From Nocardia iowensis (lineage in GTDB: Bacteria; Actinomycetota; Actinomycetes; Mycobacteriales; Mycobacteriaceae): a stretch of 64,000 nucleotides of DNA. Location of the stretch: positions 6,386,001 through 6,450,000 of the forward strand of contig NZ_CP078145.1 of NCBI RefSeq assembly GCF_019222765.1, given 5' to 3'. The notes under the pieces are model-generated. The model worked only from the letters and a program-made list of their open reading frames with translations. It was not told the origin of the DNA and searched no databases. Below are positions 45,686 to 54,794 of this stretch, piece by piece. Position 1 is the first letter of the stretch. Each line of letters opens with the position of its first letter. A program made the position numbers and the translations under genes.

Positions 45686-45897
45686 GGCAGCGTTCGGCAC
45701 GGCGAAATCGACTTCCTTGTCCTTCTACGCGGACCCGCCGAGCTGGTGGGTCCGCTTGGGCACAATGCTTGCGTATGGCCTCGGTTCTGAAACCATGGCG
45801 GGAGTTAGGTTACCCGCCGTTCACCTAGCCCCAATTGTGCACCTCACCACGCCGATCCCCTGCCCCGAACCCGCGGAATGTGACATAGATTGTGTAT

Positions 45898-46968
45898 GTG
45901 ACAAAGGAAACTTCGCTTGCCGCGCCGCAGACCAGCACGCAGGAACATGGCCAGTGGGTAGCCGATGTCCTGGGTGAGAAGTATCAACAGCGGACGCTGT
46001 CGTTCGGGCCGGACCCGGATGGGGAGGGCGAGGCCGTCGCCACATTGGTGCGATATGTGCCGAGTGGGGAAGACGAAATGACGGCGGGGGCGGTGCTCTA
46101 TGTGCACGGGTTCACCGACTACTTCTTCCAAGAGCACCTCGCGGAGCATTTCGCTCAGCGCGGGTATCACTTCTACGCCTTGGATCTGCGCAAGTGCGGT
46201 CGGTCGCTGCGGCAGGGGCAGACGCCGCACTATGTGACCGATCTCGCACTGTACGACGACGAGCTGAACGAGGCACTGCGGATCGTGCGCGAGGAAACCG
46301 GCGCGCCGGTGGTGTTGAACGCGCATTCCACCGGCGGACTGATCCTGCCGCTGTGGCTGGATCGGCTCAACCGGACCCGCGGCACGGCGGCGGCCGGGAT
46401 CAGCGGTCTGGTGCTCAACAGCCCCTGGTTCGATCTGCAGGGTCCGTCCTACTACCGGACCATCGGCACACCGGTCATCAAGGCGCTCGGCCGTTTTCGG
46501 AAGATGATCGAGCTGCCGGTCGGCAAGATCAGCACCTACGGCGACAGCCTGCACCACACCGTGGCCGGCGAGTGGGATTACAACCTGGACTGGAAACCGT
46601 TGCACGGCTTCCCGGTTCGGTTCGGCTGGCTGCGCGCGATCCGCAACGGCCATGCGCAGTTGCACGCCGGCCTCGACATCGGTGTGCCGTCGCTGATCCT
46701 GCGGTCCCGGATGACGAAGTTCGCCCGCCAGTACGGGCCGGCCGTCGACGTGGCCGACGCGGTGTTGGACGTCAAGCAAATTCAGCGCTGGTCAGGCTGC
46801 CTCGGCGACCGCACCAATATCGTGCCGATCGACGGGGCCAAGCACGATGTGTTCCTGTCTTCGGCCGAGCCGCTGGCCCACGCCTTCGCCGAGCTCGACA
46901 GCTGGCTGGACTGGCTCGCGGTGTATCAGGCCAAGTCCGGCAACGGCTCACCAGGTGCTGGTGCGTAG
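45898..46968 (+). CDS. alpha/beta hydrolase (Rv2854-like)
   Basis: The protein has about 356 residues with a serine-hydrolase fold of monoglyceride-lipase type: an oxyanion region VLYVHGFTDYFFQEHLAEHF, the nucleophile elbow NAHSTGG (Ser within H-S-T-G-G), and a likely catalytic His in IDGAKHDVFLS. The substrate is probably a lipid ester but is not determined by sequence. Two in-frame GTG codons (45892 and 45898) are possible starts, and no clear Shine-Dalgarno sequence is seen. The 3' end overlaps the convergent next gene by 21 nt. Confidence 0.92.
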   Translation: MTKETSLAAPQTSTQEHGQWVADVLGEKYQQRTLSFGPDPDGEGEAVATLVRYVPSGEDEMTAGAVLYVHGFTDYFFQEHLAEHFAQRGYHFYALDLRKCGRSLRQGQTPHYVTDLALYDDELNEALRIVREETGAPVVLNAHSTGGLILPLWLDRLNRTRGTAAAGISGLVLNSPWFDLQGPSYYRTIGTPVIKALGRFRKMIELPVGKISTYGDSLHHTVAGEWDYNLDWKPLHGFPVRFGWLRAIRNGHAQLHAGLDIGVPSLILRSRMTKFARQYGPAVDVADAVLDVKQIQRWSGCLGDRTNIVPIDGAKHDVFLSSAEPLAHAFAELDSWLDWLAVYQAKSGNGSPGAGA

Positions 46969-47511
46969 CACGATCTCGGTGGCCAGTTCGTGGTCGGCCT
47001 CGGTCGCCACATTGCTGACATCGATGTCGACCACCCGGAACTCGCCGTAGACGAAGCGCCCCGAGGCTTCGGCGATCGAGCGCGGCAGGTTCTTGGTCAC
47101 CAGCACCGTGGTCGGCAACTCCACTGGACGGACCGTGGCGTCGGCGGCGGTGCCACCCGGCCCCGCAACCGCCGGATGGCCCCGATCGGCCACTACGAGG
47201 CTGATGAAGCGCCCGAATCCGGCCGCGCAGGCCCGCCACGCCAGTTCGGCGCCCGCCCCGCGGGCGGCTACGTTCGCCCACGGCACGCCGATCTCGTCCA
47301 GGATCGCGGTGACTCCCGCAGGTTCGAGGCCGTCGATCGACTCGATCGCGATCGTGCGCAGGTCCGAATTGTGCAATCGGGCACACACCTGGTCGTAGAC
47401 GTCCACCGGGTCGCCGAGGTCGGGCAGCAGCAGGACGCTGTGCCGGGACTCCGGTCCGTCTACCCGCACGGTCCATGCCCGGTCACCGACCGTGATCTGC
47501 CGAGATTTCAT
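46948..47511 (-). CDS. alpha/beta-hydrolase-like protein of unknown function
   Basis: The 187-residue protein begins MKSRQITVGDRAWTVRVDGP and has a pattern like an alpha/beta-hydrolase core (VLLLPDLGDPVDVYDQVCARL, VAARGAGAELAWRACAAGF), but the nucleophile position GAGAE lacks serine. It is much shorter than normal hydrolases, so it is likely non-catalytic or a divergent member. The ATG at 47511 was chosen. It overlaps the convergent hydrolase gene by 21 nt. Confidence 0.75.
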   Translation of the reverse strand: MKSRQITVGDRAWTVRVDGPESRHSVLLLPDLGDPVDVYDQVCARLHNSDLRTIAIESIDGLEPAGVTAILDEIGVPWANVAARGAGAELAWRACAAGFGRFISLVVADRGHPAVAGPGGTAADATVRPVELPTTVLVTKNLPRSIAEASGRFVYGEFRVVDIDVSNVATEADHELATEIVLRTSTW

Positions 47512-47558
47512 GCCGAATGACGCTACACGGATCACCTGAACGAAGCCCTATCTTCGGG

Positions 47559-47951
47559 TCAGGCCAGTAGCCGCATCCCGGCGCGTTCCCCGGCGGTGTG
47601 ATCGAAGGTGACGGTGAGGTCGCAGCCTGCTTCCTGACCCAGCTGTTGGATGAGCGCGTCCGCGAAATCCGCGCCGTCGGCGGCCCGCCGCAGCGCCTGG
47701 CGCACGGTATCGGCACGTTCGACCACGATCTCGGTCGAATCGAGCAGCCCGAGCAGCACGTCGGTGACCGCCTCCGGGTCCTGTTTGTAGCCTCGGCGCA
47801 GCACCCAGTGGATCTCGGCGAGCACGATCATCGTCACGTAACCGGGACGGCTCTCGCTGAGCCCGTCGATCACCTGGTTGGCCCGCGCGGACTGCACCGG
47901 GTCGTCCTGGGTGAGGTAGCGGATCAGCACATTGGCGTCGAGACCGATCAT
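47559..47951 (-). CDS. vapC: PIN-domain toxin (VapC-type ribonuclease)
   Basis: The 130-residue protein begins MIGLDANVLIRYLTQDDPVQ, the PIN-domain start with the first catalytic Asp (D5), followed by LAEIHWVLRRGY (Glu in the second acidic position) and DGADFADALI (third and fourth acidic residues). VapC toxins cut tRNA or rRNA and are held inactive by the partner. The ATG overlaps the antitoxin stop (47948-47951). The length is typical for VapC. Confidence 0.92.
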   Translation of the reverse strand: MIGLDANVLIRYLTQDDPVQSARANQVIDGLSESRPGYVTMIVLAEIHWVLRRGYKQDPEAVTDVLLGLLDSTEIVVERADTVRQALRRAADGADFADALIQQLGQEAGCDLTVTFDHTAGERAGMRLLA

Positions 47952-48232
47952 TTCTGCTTGCCTTCCACGACATTGCCCGCGATCGCCTCGTTCATCTGCG
48001 CGAGGCCGATCGGCGAGCCGGACCAGCCGACTATTCCCTTGAGCGACTTGATGGTTCGGGTCTCGGGCACCAGCTCGTAGGTACCGTTGTCGGTGGGCAC
48101 GAAGGCGACCCGCACCCCGGCCCGCAGGCCCATGGCGACCCGGACGTCGATCGGGATGGTGATCTGCCCCTTGCTGGTCACCGTCGCGGACACCACATTT
48201 CCCGACCTGCTGTTGGACTTCTTGTCTGCCAT
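47948..48232 (-). CDS. vapB: AbrB/MazE-type antitoxin (VapB-like)
   Basis: The 94-residue protein begins MADKKSNSRSGNVVSATVTS and contains KGQITIPIDVRVAMGLRAG, the swapped-hairpin DNA-binding motif of AbrB-like antitoxins. The C-terminal tail (SLKGIVGWSGSPIGLAQMNEAI) should wrap the toxin. The ATG at 48232 has GAGGGAC upstream; a start 11 codons earlier is possible. The upstream palindrome at 48294-48311 suits autoregulation by the VapBC complex. Confidence 0.92.
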   Translation of the reverse strand: MADKKSNSRSGNVVSATVTSKGQITIPIDVRVAMGLRAGVRVAFVPTDNGTYELVPETRTIKSLKGIVGWSGSPIGLAQMNEAIAGNVVEGKQK

Positions 48233-48293
48233 GTCCCTCACCGACCCGTGCTTCTTCCGCGCCATCGACCCGCGCCTTACCCGGAGCCGAATT

Positions 48294-48331
48294 CCTTACT
48301 GCAAGGTAAGGGGCGACGTTCGTCACGTCAA
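48294..48331 (-). promoter_or_regulatory. vapBC promoter and overlapping operator
   Basis: On the minus strand TTGACG (48331-48326) is followed after 17 nt by TACCTT (48308-48303), a fair sigma-70-type promoter. The -10 lies within an inverted repeat CCTTAC-tgcaag-GTAAGG (48294-48311), and a further GTAAGG half-site is at about 48275. This arrangement fits binding of the toxin-antitoxin complex over its own promoter. It lies just past the cobQ stop codon. Confidence 0.6.
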
Positions 48332-48335
48332 CAGT

Positions 48336-49880
48336 TCATGGACGCAAGGTTGCGGGGGCGGAGACCGTGCTGGTGGCCAGGGTCGGTAGATCAGCTGGCG
48401 CGCCGTCGGCGAGCAGGCTCGACAGCTGCGTGAGATCGAGGTGGTTTTCGATCAGATCGGCCAGCAGATCGAGTTGCGCCGAGCGTACGGCGGCGACGGA
48501 AATGCCCTCGGCGGCAACGAAGCCCGTACGCCCTGCGGCCGCGGCAACGGTAGCCAGCCAGGCGCGGCGGAATTCGTCCGATTCCAGCAGGCCGTGCAGG
48601 TGAGTGCCCCAGAGCGCGCCGCGCACACTGCCTTCCGGCTCCCCCTCGATGTCGAGCCAGGGCAGGTCACCGTTGCCGACCACTCGGCCATGGTGAATCT
48701 CGTAACCGTGCACCGAGATTCCGGCGCCGTCTTGGCCGGTACTGCGGCGCAACACTTTCGGATCGGCGAATTCGATCTCCAGGTCGAGCAGGTCGAGTCC
48801 GTCGACCGGACCGGCACCCGACTCCACCGGGTCGACAATTCGCTTGCCGAGCATCTGATAGCCGCCGCAGATGCCGAGGATCGGGCCACCCGCCAGGGCG
48901 CGTGCGTGCAGGGCGTCGGCAATTCCGGTGCGCCGCAACCACTCCAGGTCCGAGACGGTCGCCTTGCTGCCCGGCAGCACCACGAGATCGGCCCCGGCCA
49001 GCCGGGACGGCTCGCTGGCCCAGCGCACGGAAACCCCGGGCTCGCAGGCCAGCGCCTCGATATCGGTTGAGTTCGAGATACGCGGCAGCCGAATGGCCGC
49101 GACGGTCAGCCACTCGGTGCCGACGGGCGGACGGGGGCGACCGACGGGTGCGTCCGCGACGGTGCCCAGCGAATCCTCGGCGTCGATCCACAGTTCCTCG
49201 GTATACGGAATCACACCGAGGGTCGGGCGGCCGGTCAGCTCGGTCAGCCGGTCCAGGCCGGGACGCAGCAGCTCGACGTCGCCGCGGAACTTGTTGATCA
49301 CGAACCCGGAAATCAGTTGCTGGTCTTCGGGTTCCAGGATGGCGACGGTGCCGAACAGGTGGGCGAGCACCCCGCCGCGGTCGATATCACCGACGAGCAG
49401 CACCGGAAGCCGCGCGGGCTGGGCCAACCCCATATTGGCCAGATCGGTTGCTCGCAGGTTGATTTCGGCGGGCGATCCAGCGCCTTCACAGATCACCACG
49501 TCGAATTCGGCGCGCAGCGAAGCGAGTTCGGCGGTCACCACCTCGCGCAGTTCGCGACGGTGCTGAAAGTAGTCCCGGGCGCCGACCGTGCCGACCGCCT
49601 TGCCGCGCACCACCAGCTGGGAGCGGCGATCACTGCCCGGCTTCAGCAGCACCGGGTTGAACCGCACGCTCGGCTCCAGCCCGCATGCCTGCGCCTGCAA
49701 CGCTTGCGCCCGCCCGATCTCGCCGCCATCGAGGGTGACCACGGAGTTATTGGACATGTTCTGCGCCTTGAACGGCGCAACCCGCACCCCGCGCCGGGCG
49801 AGCATGCGGCAAAGGCCCGCCACCACAACACTTTTGCCCGCGTCCGAGGTGGTCCCCGCGACGAGCAGCGCACCTTTCAC
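48336..49880 (-). CDS. cobQ: adenosylcobyric acid synthase
   Basis: CobQ amidates the b, d, e and g side chains of adenosylcobyrinic a,c-diamide using glutamine and ATP. The 514-residue protein has a P-loop-like [19 protein letters not shown], the [14 protein letters not shown] segment and a glutamine amidotransferase domain with [10 protein letters not shown] (catalytic Cys) and [10 protein letters not shown] (His). The GTG at 49880 begins [17 protein letters not shown]. It is separate from the cobB/cobO cluster by about 7 kb. A duplicated mapB tail lies directly upstream. Confidence 0.96.
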   Translation of the reverse strand: MKGALLVAGTTSDAGKSVVVAGLCRMLARRGVRVAPFKAQNMSNNSVVTLDGGEIGRAQALQAQACGLEPSVRFNPVLLKPGSDRRSQLVVRGKAVGTVGARDYFQHRRELREVVTAELASLRAEFDVVICEGAGSPAEINLRATDLANMGLAQPARLPVLLVGDIDRGGVLAHLFGTVAILEPEDQQLISGFVINKFRGDVELLRPGLDRLTELTGRPTLGVIPYTEELWIDAEDSLGTVADAPVGRPRPPVGTEWLTVAAIRLPRISNSTDIEALACEPGVSVRWASEPSRLAGADLVVLPGSKATVSDLEWLRRTGIADALHARALAGGPILGICGGYQMLGKRIVDPVESGAGPVDGLDLLDLEIEFADPKVLRRSTGQDGAGISVHGYEIHHGRVVGNGDLPWLDIEGEPEGSVRGALWGTHLHGLLESDEFRRAWLATVAAAAGRTGFVAAEGISVAAVRSAQLDLLADLIENHLDLTQLSSLLADGAPADLPTLATSTVSAPATLRP

Positions 49881-49902
49881 CGCGGTCGGCCCTGGGCAGG
49901 CG

Positions 49903-49979
49903 TCACGGCAAGGTTCGGATTTCCGCGCCGGTTTCGGTGGCCACCCAACGGCGCGAGCCTCGAACTGCGCGGTCCGCAC
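49903..49979 (-). repeat. degenerate duplicate of the 3' end of mapB
   Basis: This stretch copies the end of mapB (49981-50050). A 23-bp identical block is at 49917-49939 and again at 49995-50017. On the minus strand the copy reads [13 protein letters not shown] and then TGA, against [13 protein letters not shown] and TGA in mapB. It is a tandem partial duplication fossil lying between mapB and cobQ, followed by weaker similarity in the preceding codons. Confidence 0.75.
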
Positions 49980-49980
49980 C

Positions 49981-50844
49981 TCACGGCAAAGTGAGGATTT
50001 CCGCGCCGGTTTCGGTGACCACGAGGGTGTGCTCGAACTGGGCCGTCCACTTGCGGTCCTTGGTGACCACGGTCCAGCCGTCGTTCCAGATCTCGTAGTC
50101 GATGCCGCCCAGATTGATCATCGGCTCGATGGTGAAGGTCATGCCGGGTTCGATGATCGAATCGATGGCGGGCTGGTCGTAGTGCAGGATCACCAGGCCG
50201 CTGTGGAAGGTCGGGCCCACGCCGTGGCCGGTGAAATCGCGCACCACGCCGTAACCGAATCGGTTGGCGTAGGACTCGATCACCCGGCCGATGACGTTCA
50301 GCGCCCGGCCGGGCCGGACCGCCTTGATCGCCCGCAGGGTGGCCTCTTCGGTCCGTTCGACGAGCAGCCGGACCTCCTCGTCCACATCACCGGCCAGGTA
50401 GGTCTTGTTGGTGTCGCCGTGCACGCCGTGGATGTAGGCGGTGACGTCGATATTGACGATGTCGCCGTCCTCGATCACCGTCGAGTCCGGAATGCCGTGG
50501 CAGATCACCTCGTTCAGCGAGGTGCAGCAGGACTTCGGAAAACCCTTGTAGCCCAAGGTCGACGGGTAGGCGCCGTGGTCACACATGTACTCGTGGGCGA
50601 TCCGGTCCAGCTCGTCGGTGGTGACGCCGGGCGCGACGGCCTTGCCCGCCTCGGCCAGCGCCTGTGCCGCGATCTTGCTCGCGATCCGCATCTTCTCGAT
50701 CGTCTCGGTGGTCTGCACCCAGGGCTCGCTGCCCTCGTTGACGGTCTTTTTCCACGCGTATTCCGGGCGCTCGATCGTGCGCGGGACCTCGCGGGTCGGT
50801 GACAGGGTGCCGGGGGTCAGCGGCTTGCGAGTGCGGACAGACAT
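49981..50844 (-). CDS. map: type I methionine aminopeptidase (MapB-like)
   Basis: MAP removes the initiator methionine. The 287-residue protein has a short N-terminal extension with proline-rich segments ([20 protein letters not shown]), as in mycobacterial MapB. The metal ligands are in [17 protein letters not shown] (two Asp), [14 protein letters not shown] (His), [10 protein letters not shown] (Glu) and [10 protein letters not shown] (Glu). The ATG at 50844 was preferred; sequence further upstream is non-coding. The position matches Rv2861c in mycobacteria. Confidence 0.96.
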   Translation of the reverse strand: MSVRTRKPLTPGTLSPTREVPRTIERPEYAWKKTVNEGSEPWVQTTETIEKMRIASKIAAQALAEAGKAVAPGVTTDELDRIAHEYMCDHGAYPSTLGYKGFPKSCCTSLNEVICHGIPDSTVIEDGDIVNIDVTAYIHGVHGDTNKTYLAGDVDEEVRLLVERTEEATLRAIKAVRPGRALNVIGRVIESYANRFGYGVVRDFTGHGVGPTFHSGLVILHYDQPAIDSIIEPGMTFTIEPMINLGGIDYEIWNDGWTVVTKDRKWTAQFEHTLVVTETGAEILTLP

Positions 50845-50986
50845 AGCGAACAGCGTAATCGGACCCCCGCACGGGTGCTGCAGGCGCGGACCGTACGCGT
50901 TGCCGAAGCCAGGCGGAATAGTTGCGGACCACGGTCCGTTTACCACAGTGGTTGACATCGACACTACTGAGAAAAGAGGCTCGACC

Positions 50987-51997
50987 GTGGAACTGGGACT
51001 CACGACGTTCGCCGAGCTGTACCCGGTCGGCGACCGGCCCGCACCGAACGCGGGCGAACGGCTACGCGAGGTGGTCGAGGAGGCCGTCACCACCGAGCGG
51101 GCCGGGCTCGACGTCTATGGCGTCGGGGAACATCACCGCAAGGACTTCGCGGCCTCCGCGCCCGCGGTCGTGCTTGCCGCCATCGCGGCGCGGACCGAGA
51201 AGATCCAGCTGACCAGCGCCGTCAGCGTGCTCAGCTCCGATGATCCGGTACGCGTGTACCAGGATTTCGCGACCCTGGACGGTCTGTCCAACGGTCGCGC
51301 GGAGTTGATGGCCGGGCGCGGGTCATTCACGGAAAGCTTTCCGCTGTTCGGCTACGACCTGTCCGACTACAACGAGTTGTTCGAGGAGAAGCTGGCGCTG
51401 CTGCTGCACATCCGCGAAGACGGCCCGGTCACCTGGTCCGGAAAGTTCCGCGCGCCGCTGCGCGAAGCCATTGTCTATCCGCGCACCGACAACCGGCCGC
51501 TGCCGGTGTGGATCGCGGTGGGCGGCAGTCCCGAGTCGGTGGTCCGTGCCGGGCTGCTCGGCCTGCCGCTGGCGATCGCGATCATCGGCGGTCAGCCCGC
51601 CCGATTCAAGCCGCTGGTCGATCTGTACCACCGCGCGCTCGCCGAAGGTGGACACGAGAAGCAGCCGGTGGCAGTGCACGCGCACGGCTACCTCGCCGAC
51701 ACCGACGAGCAAGCCGTCGCCGACTTCTACGAGCCGTACGCGCTGGCGATGAGCACCCTTGGCCGGGAACGCGGTTGGGGCCCGATGACCCACGCTCATT
51801 TCGACGCGCTGCGCTCCCCGGAGGGTTCGCTGTTCGTCGGCACGCCGGACTACGTTGCCGAGAAGGTCGCCGACATTCGCGACACCCTCGGCTTGGACCG
51901 GTTCATGCTGCACACCAGTGTCGGCACCCTCCCCCACGAAAAGGTGCTGCACAACATCGAATTGCTCGGCGAGAAGGTGGCCCCGCAGGTCCGTTGA
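50987..51997 (+). CDS. luciferase-like (LLM-class) flavin-dependent oxidoreductase
   Basis: The 336-residue protein is a TIM-barrel LLM monooxygenase: [78 protein letters not shown] and [15 protein letters not shown] are typical of this group. It uses reduced FMN or F420; the choice is not evident. The substrate is unknown. The GTG at 50987 has GAGG 8 nt upstream. It is divergent from mapB across a 142-nt gap that contains a TTGACA at 50952-50957. Confidence 0.93.
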   Translation: MELGLTTFAELYPVGDRPAPNAGERLREVVEEAVTTERAGLDVYGVGEHHRKDFAASAPAVVLAAIAARTEKIQLTSAVSVLSSDDPVRVYQDFATLDGLSNGRAELMAGRGSFTESFPLFGYDLSDYNELFEEKLALLLHIREDGPVTWSGKFRAPLREAIVYPRTDNRPLPVWIAVGGSPESVVRAGLLGLPLAIAIIGGQPARFKPLVDLYHRALAEGGHEKQPVAVHAHGYLADTDEQAVADFYEPYALAMSTLGRERGWGPMTHAHFDALRSPEGSLFVGTPDYVAEKVADIRDTLGLDRFMLHTSVGTLPHEKVLHNIELLGEKVAPQVR

Positions 51998-52092
51998 CCC
52001 GACACCGTTGCGCCGCGCACACTTTCGCATCCCGCGCACGAAATCGCCGACGATTCCCCGCGCGGCGGCCGGGACGCTGCGCGGCGGGCGGA

Positions 52093-52872
52093 CTACGCGG
52101 TGAGGTGGGCTTCGAAGGCTATGCGGTCGCCGCGGTAGAGGCCGCGGACGCGTTCGATCGGATTGCCTTCGGCGTCGGTGCTGCGGCGGTGCAGTAGGAG
52201 CAGCGGCAGGGCCGTGGTGCATTCGAGGAGGGCGGCCTCGCGCGGGGAGGCGAGCACCGTTTCGATGCGTTCGGTGGCGCGGGCGAAGAGGACGCCCGAG
52301 GCGCGGATCGCGGCATACAGCGAGGTGCTGGGATCGTAGGTGGTGCGCAGGTTGGCGAAGCGGTGCAGCGGAAGGTAGGTGCTCTCCAGTCCGATTCGTT
52401 CACCGTCGGCGAGCAGCACCCGCTCCAGGTGCATGACCGAAGTGCCCACGGGCACATCGAGATCGCGAGCGGTGTCGGCGTCGGCGGGCACGTCGTCCCA
52501 GCTGACCAGCAGCCGCCCGGGAACACGGCCGTAGCTGATCGCCCCTTCGGTGTAGGAGCGCAGCGACAGCGGCTGCACCATTTTCGGGCGAGAGACCACG
52601 GTGCCACGACCCTGTCTGCGAATCCGGCCCTCCACCAACAGATCCCGCAACGCCTGACGCACCGTCTCGCGCGCCACCTCGAACCGGACCGCCAGATCGC
52701 GTTCCGAGGGAACCGGATCGCCCTCGTCGAGATCATCGAGGATCGTCTCCAGCTCGGTGCGCACCCGGTACGACTTCGGCAACCGATCGGGCAGCGTGAA
52801 TTCGGTTCGCCCACCGCGTATGTCGTCGGCCACCGGGTCGGCACCGACCCCCGCCACCTCCGTTGCGTCCAT
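52093..52872 (-). CDS. phnF: GntR-family regulator with UTRA domain (PhnF-like)
   Basis: The 259-residue protein has an N-terminal winged helix (about 30-95: DPVPSERDLAVRFEVARETVRQALRDLLVEG, RIRRQGRGTVV) and a C-terminal UTRA effector domain (about 110-255: LDVPVGTSVMHLERVLLADGERIGLESTYL). It belongs to the HutC/PhnF branch. It is divergent from the phosphonate-type operon, and two PhnF-like palindromes lie in between, so it probably represses that operon and itself. The start is ATG at 52872; a GTG two codons earlier is possible. Confidence 0.92.
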   Translation of the reverse strand: MDATEVAGVGADPVADDIRGGRTEFTLPDRLPKSYRVRTELETILDDLDEGDPVPSERDLAVRFEVARETVRQALRDLLVEGRIRRQGRGTVVSRPKMVQPLSLRSYTEGAISYGRVPGRLLVSWDDVPADADTARDLDVPVGTSVMHLERVLLADGERIGLESTYLPLHRFANLRTTYDPSTSLYAAIRASGVLFARATERIETVLASPREAALLECTTALPLLLLHRRSTDAEGNPIERVRGLYRGDRIAFEAHLTA

Positions 52873-52890
52873 GTCCACAGCGTACCCGCA

Positions 52891-52906
52891 ATTGGTCTAT
52901 ACCAAT
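52891..52906. promoter_or_regulatory. PhnF-type operator, site 1
   Basis: The sequence ATTGGTCTATACCAAT is a near-perfect 16-bp palindrome. On the minus strand its core is TGGTATAGACCA, the site I recall for the M. smegmatis regulator PhnF. It lies 19 nt upstream of the regulator's ATG and so suits autoregulation. Confidence 0.7.
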
Positions 52907-52938
52907 TATTAACCTGGCGTTCGCGTAGGCAACACTCC

Positions 52939-52952
52939 TTGGTCTAGACCAA
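52939..52952. promoter_or_regulatory. PhnF-type operator, site 2
   Basis: TTGGTCTAGACCAA is a perfect 14-bp palindrome with the same TGGTnTAGACCA core as site 1, centred 47 bp away. It lies 17 nt upstream of the FAD oxidoreductase start, where bound repressor would block the operon promoter. Confidence 0.7.
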
Positions 52953-52968
52953 TGTGCACCATGGGTTC

Positions 52969-54096
52969 ATGCGATTGGTCATCATCGGAGGTGGAATCCT
53001 CGGCACCGCCCACGCCCTGGCCGCCGTCCGCCGCGGTCACGAGGTCGTGCAGGTGGAGCGGGAGACCGAGGCCCGCGGCGCGACGGTTCGCAACTTCGGC
53101 CTGGTGTGGGTCTCCGGGCGCTCCGCCGCCGAACTGGAACTGACCCTGCGCTCGCGGCAGCTGTGGGAGGAGATCGGCGGCAAGGTCCCCGCGGTCGGGT
53201 TCCGCCCGGCCGGATCGATCACGCTGGTACGCACCCCGGTCGAGTTGGCCGTCGCCGAGGCCGCCGCGGCCGGGCCGTCAGCCGAGGCACGCGGCTTCGA
53301 GTTGCTCGACCCCGAACAGGTGCGCGCGATAAACCCGGCGCTGCGCGGGAAATTCTTTGCCGGACTGCATTGTTCGACCGACGCCGCGGTCGAGTCGCGG
53401 CAGGCGCTGCCCGCGCTGCGCGCCTACCTGGCGGCCACCGGCCGCTACACCTTCCACGCCGGCACCGAGGCCAGGTCGGTCACCGACACCGCGGCAGGCG
53501 CCACCGTGCTCGACGATCAGGGCCGCCGCTTCGACGCCGATCTGGTGCTGGCCTGTCCAGGTGCCGCCCACGGCGGCCTCACTCGCGAGTTGGTCGGCAC
53601 CCTGCCGGTGCGCCGGGTGCGGCTGCAGATGATGCAGACCGCGCCGCTCGGTGAACCGCTCACCACCGCCATCGCCGACGGCGACAGCTTCCGCTACTAC
53701 CCCGGCTTCGCGGGCGCCGAAGTGGACACCCTGAATCGGGAGCAGTCCCAATCGGCCACCGCGGCCGAACACAAGATGCAGCTGCTCTGTGTGCAGCGCT
53801 TACACGGCGGTCTCACCATCGGTGACACCCACGAATACGACGAGCCGTTCGCGTTCGACGTGGACGAGGCGCCGTACGAGCACCTCACCGCGGTCACCGA
53901 GGAACTGCTCGGCCGCAAACTGCCGCAGGTGGTTCGGCGGTGGGCAGGCGTGTACAGCCAGAGCACCGACCCGACCGCGATCGTCACCCGCGCCAAGGCA
54001 GGCGAGCACACCTGGGTGATCACCGGCCCCGGCGGCCGCGGCATGACCCTCGGCCCCGCTCTCGGCGAGGAAACCGCCGACCTACTCGATCTCTGA
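52969..54096 (+). CDS. FAD-dependent oxidoreductase of the phosphonate-associated type (TIGR03364-like)
   Basis: The 375-residue protein is a DAO-fold flavoenzyme. It starts MRLVIIGGGILGTAHALAAV (FAD-binding GxGxxG), carries GATVRNFGLVWVSGRSAAEL and ends ITGPGGRGMTLGPALGEETAD. Relatives are found beside phosphonatase-like hydrolases, and oxidases of this kind can act on (N-alkylated) 2-aminoethylphosphonate to give phosphonoacetaldehyde. The adjacent hydrolase and transporter support that role here. The ATG at 52969 is preferred over an upstream in-frame start because it directly precedes the FAD-binding strand. Confidence 0.9.
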   Translation: MRLVIIGGGILGTAHALAAVRRGHEVVQVERETEARGATVRNFGLVWVSGRSAAELELTLRSRQLWEEIGGKVPAVGFRPAGSITLVRTPVELAVAEAAAAGPSAEARGFELLDPEQVRAINPALRGKFFAGLHCSTDAAVESRQALPALRAYLAATGRYTFHAGTEARSVTDTAAGATVLDDQGRRFDADLVLACPGAAHGGLTRELVGTLPVRRVRLQMMQTAPLGEPLTTAIADGDSFRYYPGFAGAEVDTLNREQSQSATAAEHKMQLLCVQRLHGGLTIGDTHEYDEPFAFDVDEAPYEHLTAVTEELLGRKLPQVVRRWAGVYSQSTDPTAIVTRAKAGEHTWVITGPGGRGMTLGPALGEETADLLDL

Positions 54097-54104
54097 GGAT
54101 TGCT

Positions 54105-54794
54105 TTGTCGAACAACACCATTCAACTGGTCGTCCTGGATATGGCGGGCACCACCGTCGCCGATGGCGGACTCGTCCTGCGTGCCTTCGACGTCGCCGCA
54201 ACCGCGGCGGGCATCGACACCGAAGGACCGCAGCGCGACAACGCCCGAAAGTACGTGCTGGACACGATGGGTCAGTCGAAGATCACCGTGTTCCGTGCGC
54301 TGCTGAGCGACGAGGACCGCGCCCAGGAGGCCAACCGGGCCTTCGAGTCCGCCTACGAAACGTTGATCGACGAGGTCGACATCGCCCCGATTGCCGGTGC
54401 GGCCGAGGCGATCACAAAGCTGCGCGGCGCGGGCGTCAAGGTCGCACTCACCACCGGGTTCAGCCGGACCACCCAGGACCGTCTGTTGTCTGCGCTCGGC
54501 TGGCGGGACATCGCCGATCTGACCCTGGCGCCCGCGGACGCCGGGCGCGGACGCCCCTATCCCGACATGGTCCTCACCGCGCTGCTGCGCCTGCGCGCCG
54601 ACGCCGTGGATCGCGTTGCGGTGCTCGGCGATACGACCAGCGATATCGCCACCGGCCTGGCCGCGGGCGCCCGGATCGTCGCGGGCGCGCTCACCGGTGC
54701 GCACGACGAGGCCCAGCTGCGTACGGCAGGCGCGACCCATGTCGTGCCGTCGGTCGTCGAGTTCGCCGAGCTGGTGCTGGCCGACCACACCTGA
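54105..54794 (+). CDS. phosphonatase-like HAD hydrolase (TIGR03351/PhnX-like)
   Basis: The 229-residue HAD protein has VVLDMAGTTVADGG (nucleophile D12), a candidate Schiff-base lysine K59 in TMGQSKITVF, ALTTGFSRTTQDRLL (motif II Thr/Ser) and VLGDTTSDIATGLAAGA (motif IV). In PhnX a lysine forms a Schiff base with phosphonoacetaldehyde before C-P cleavage; the presence of K59 in the cap fits a true phosphonatase. The start appears to be TTG at 54105 with GAGGA upstream, because no ATG or GTG precedes the first strand in frame. It follows the FAD gene by 8 nt. Confidence 0.9.
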   Translation: MSNNTIQLVVLDMAGTTVADGGLVLRAFDVAATAAGIDTEGPQRDNARKYVLDTMGQSKITVFRALLSDEDRAQEANRAFESAYETLIDEVDIAPIAGAAEAITKLRGAGVKVALTTGFSRTTQDRLLSALGWRDIADLTLAPADAGRGRPYPDMVLTALLRLRADAVDRVAVLGDTTSDIATGLAAGARIVAGALTGAHDEAQLRTAGATHVVPSVVEFAELVLADHT

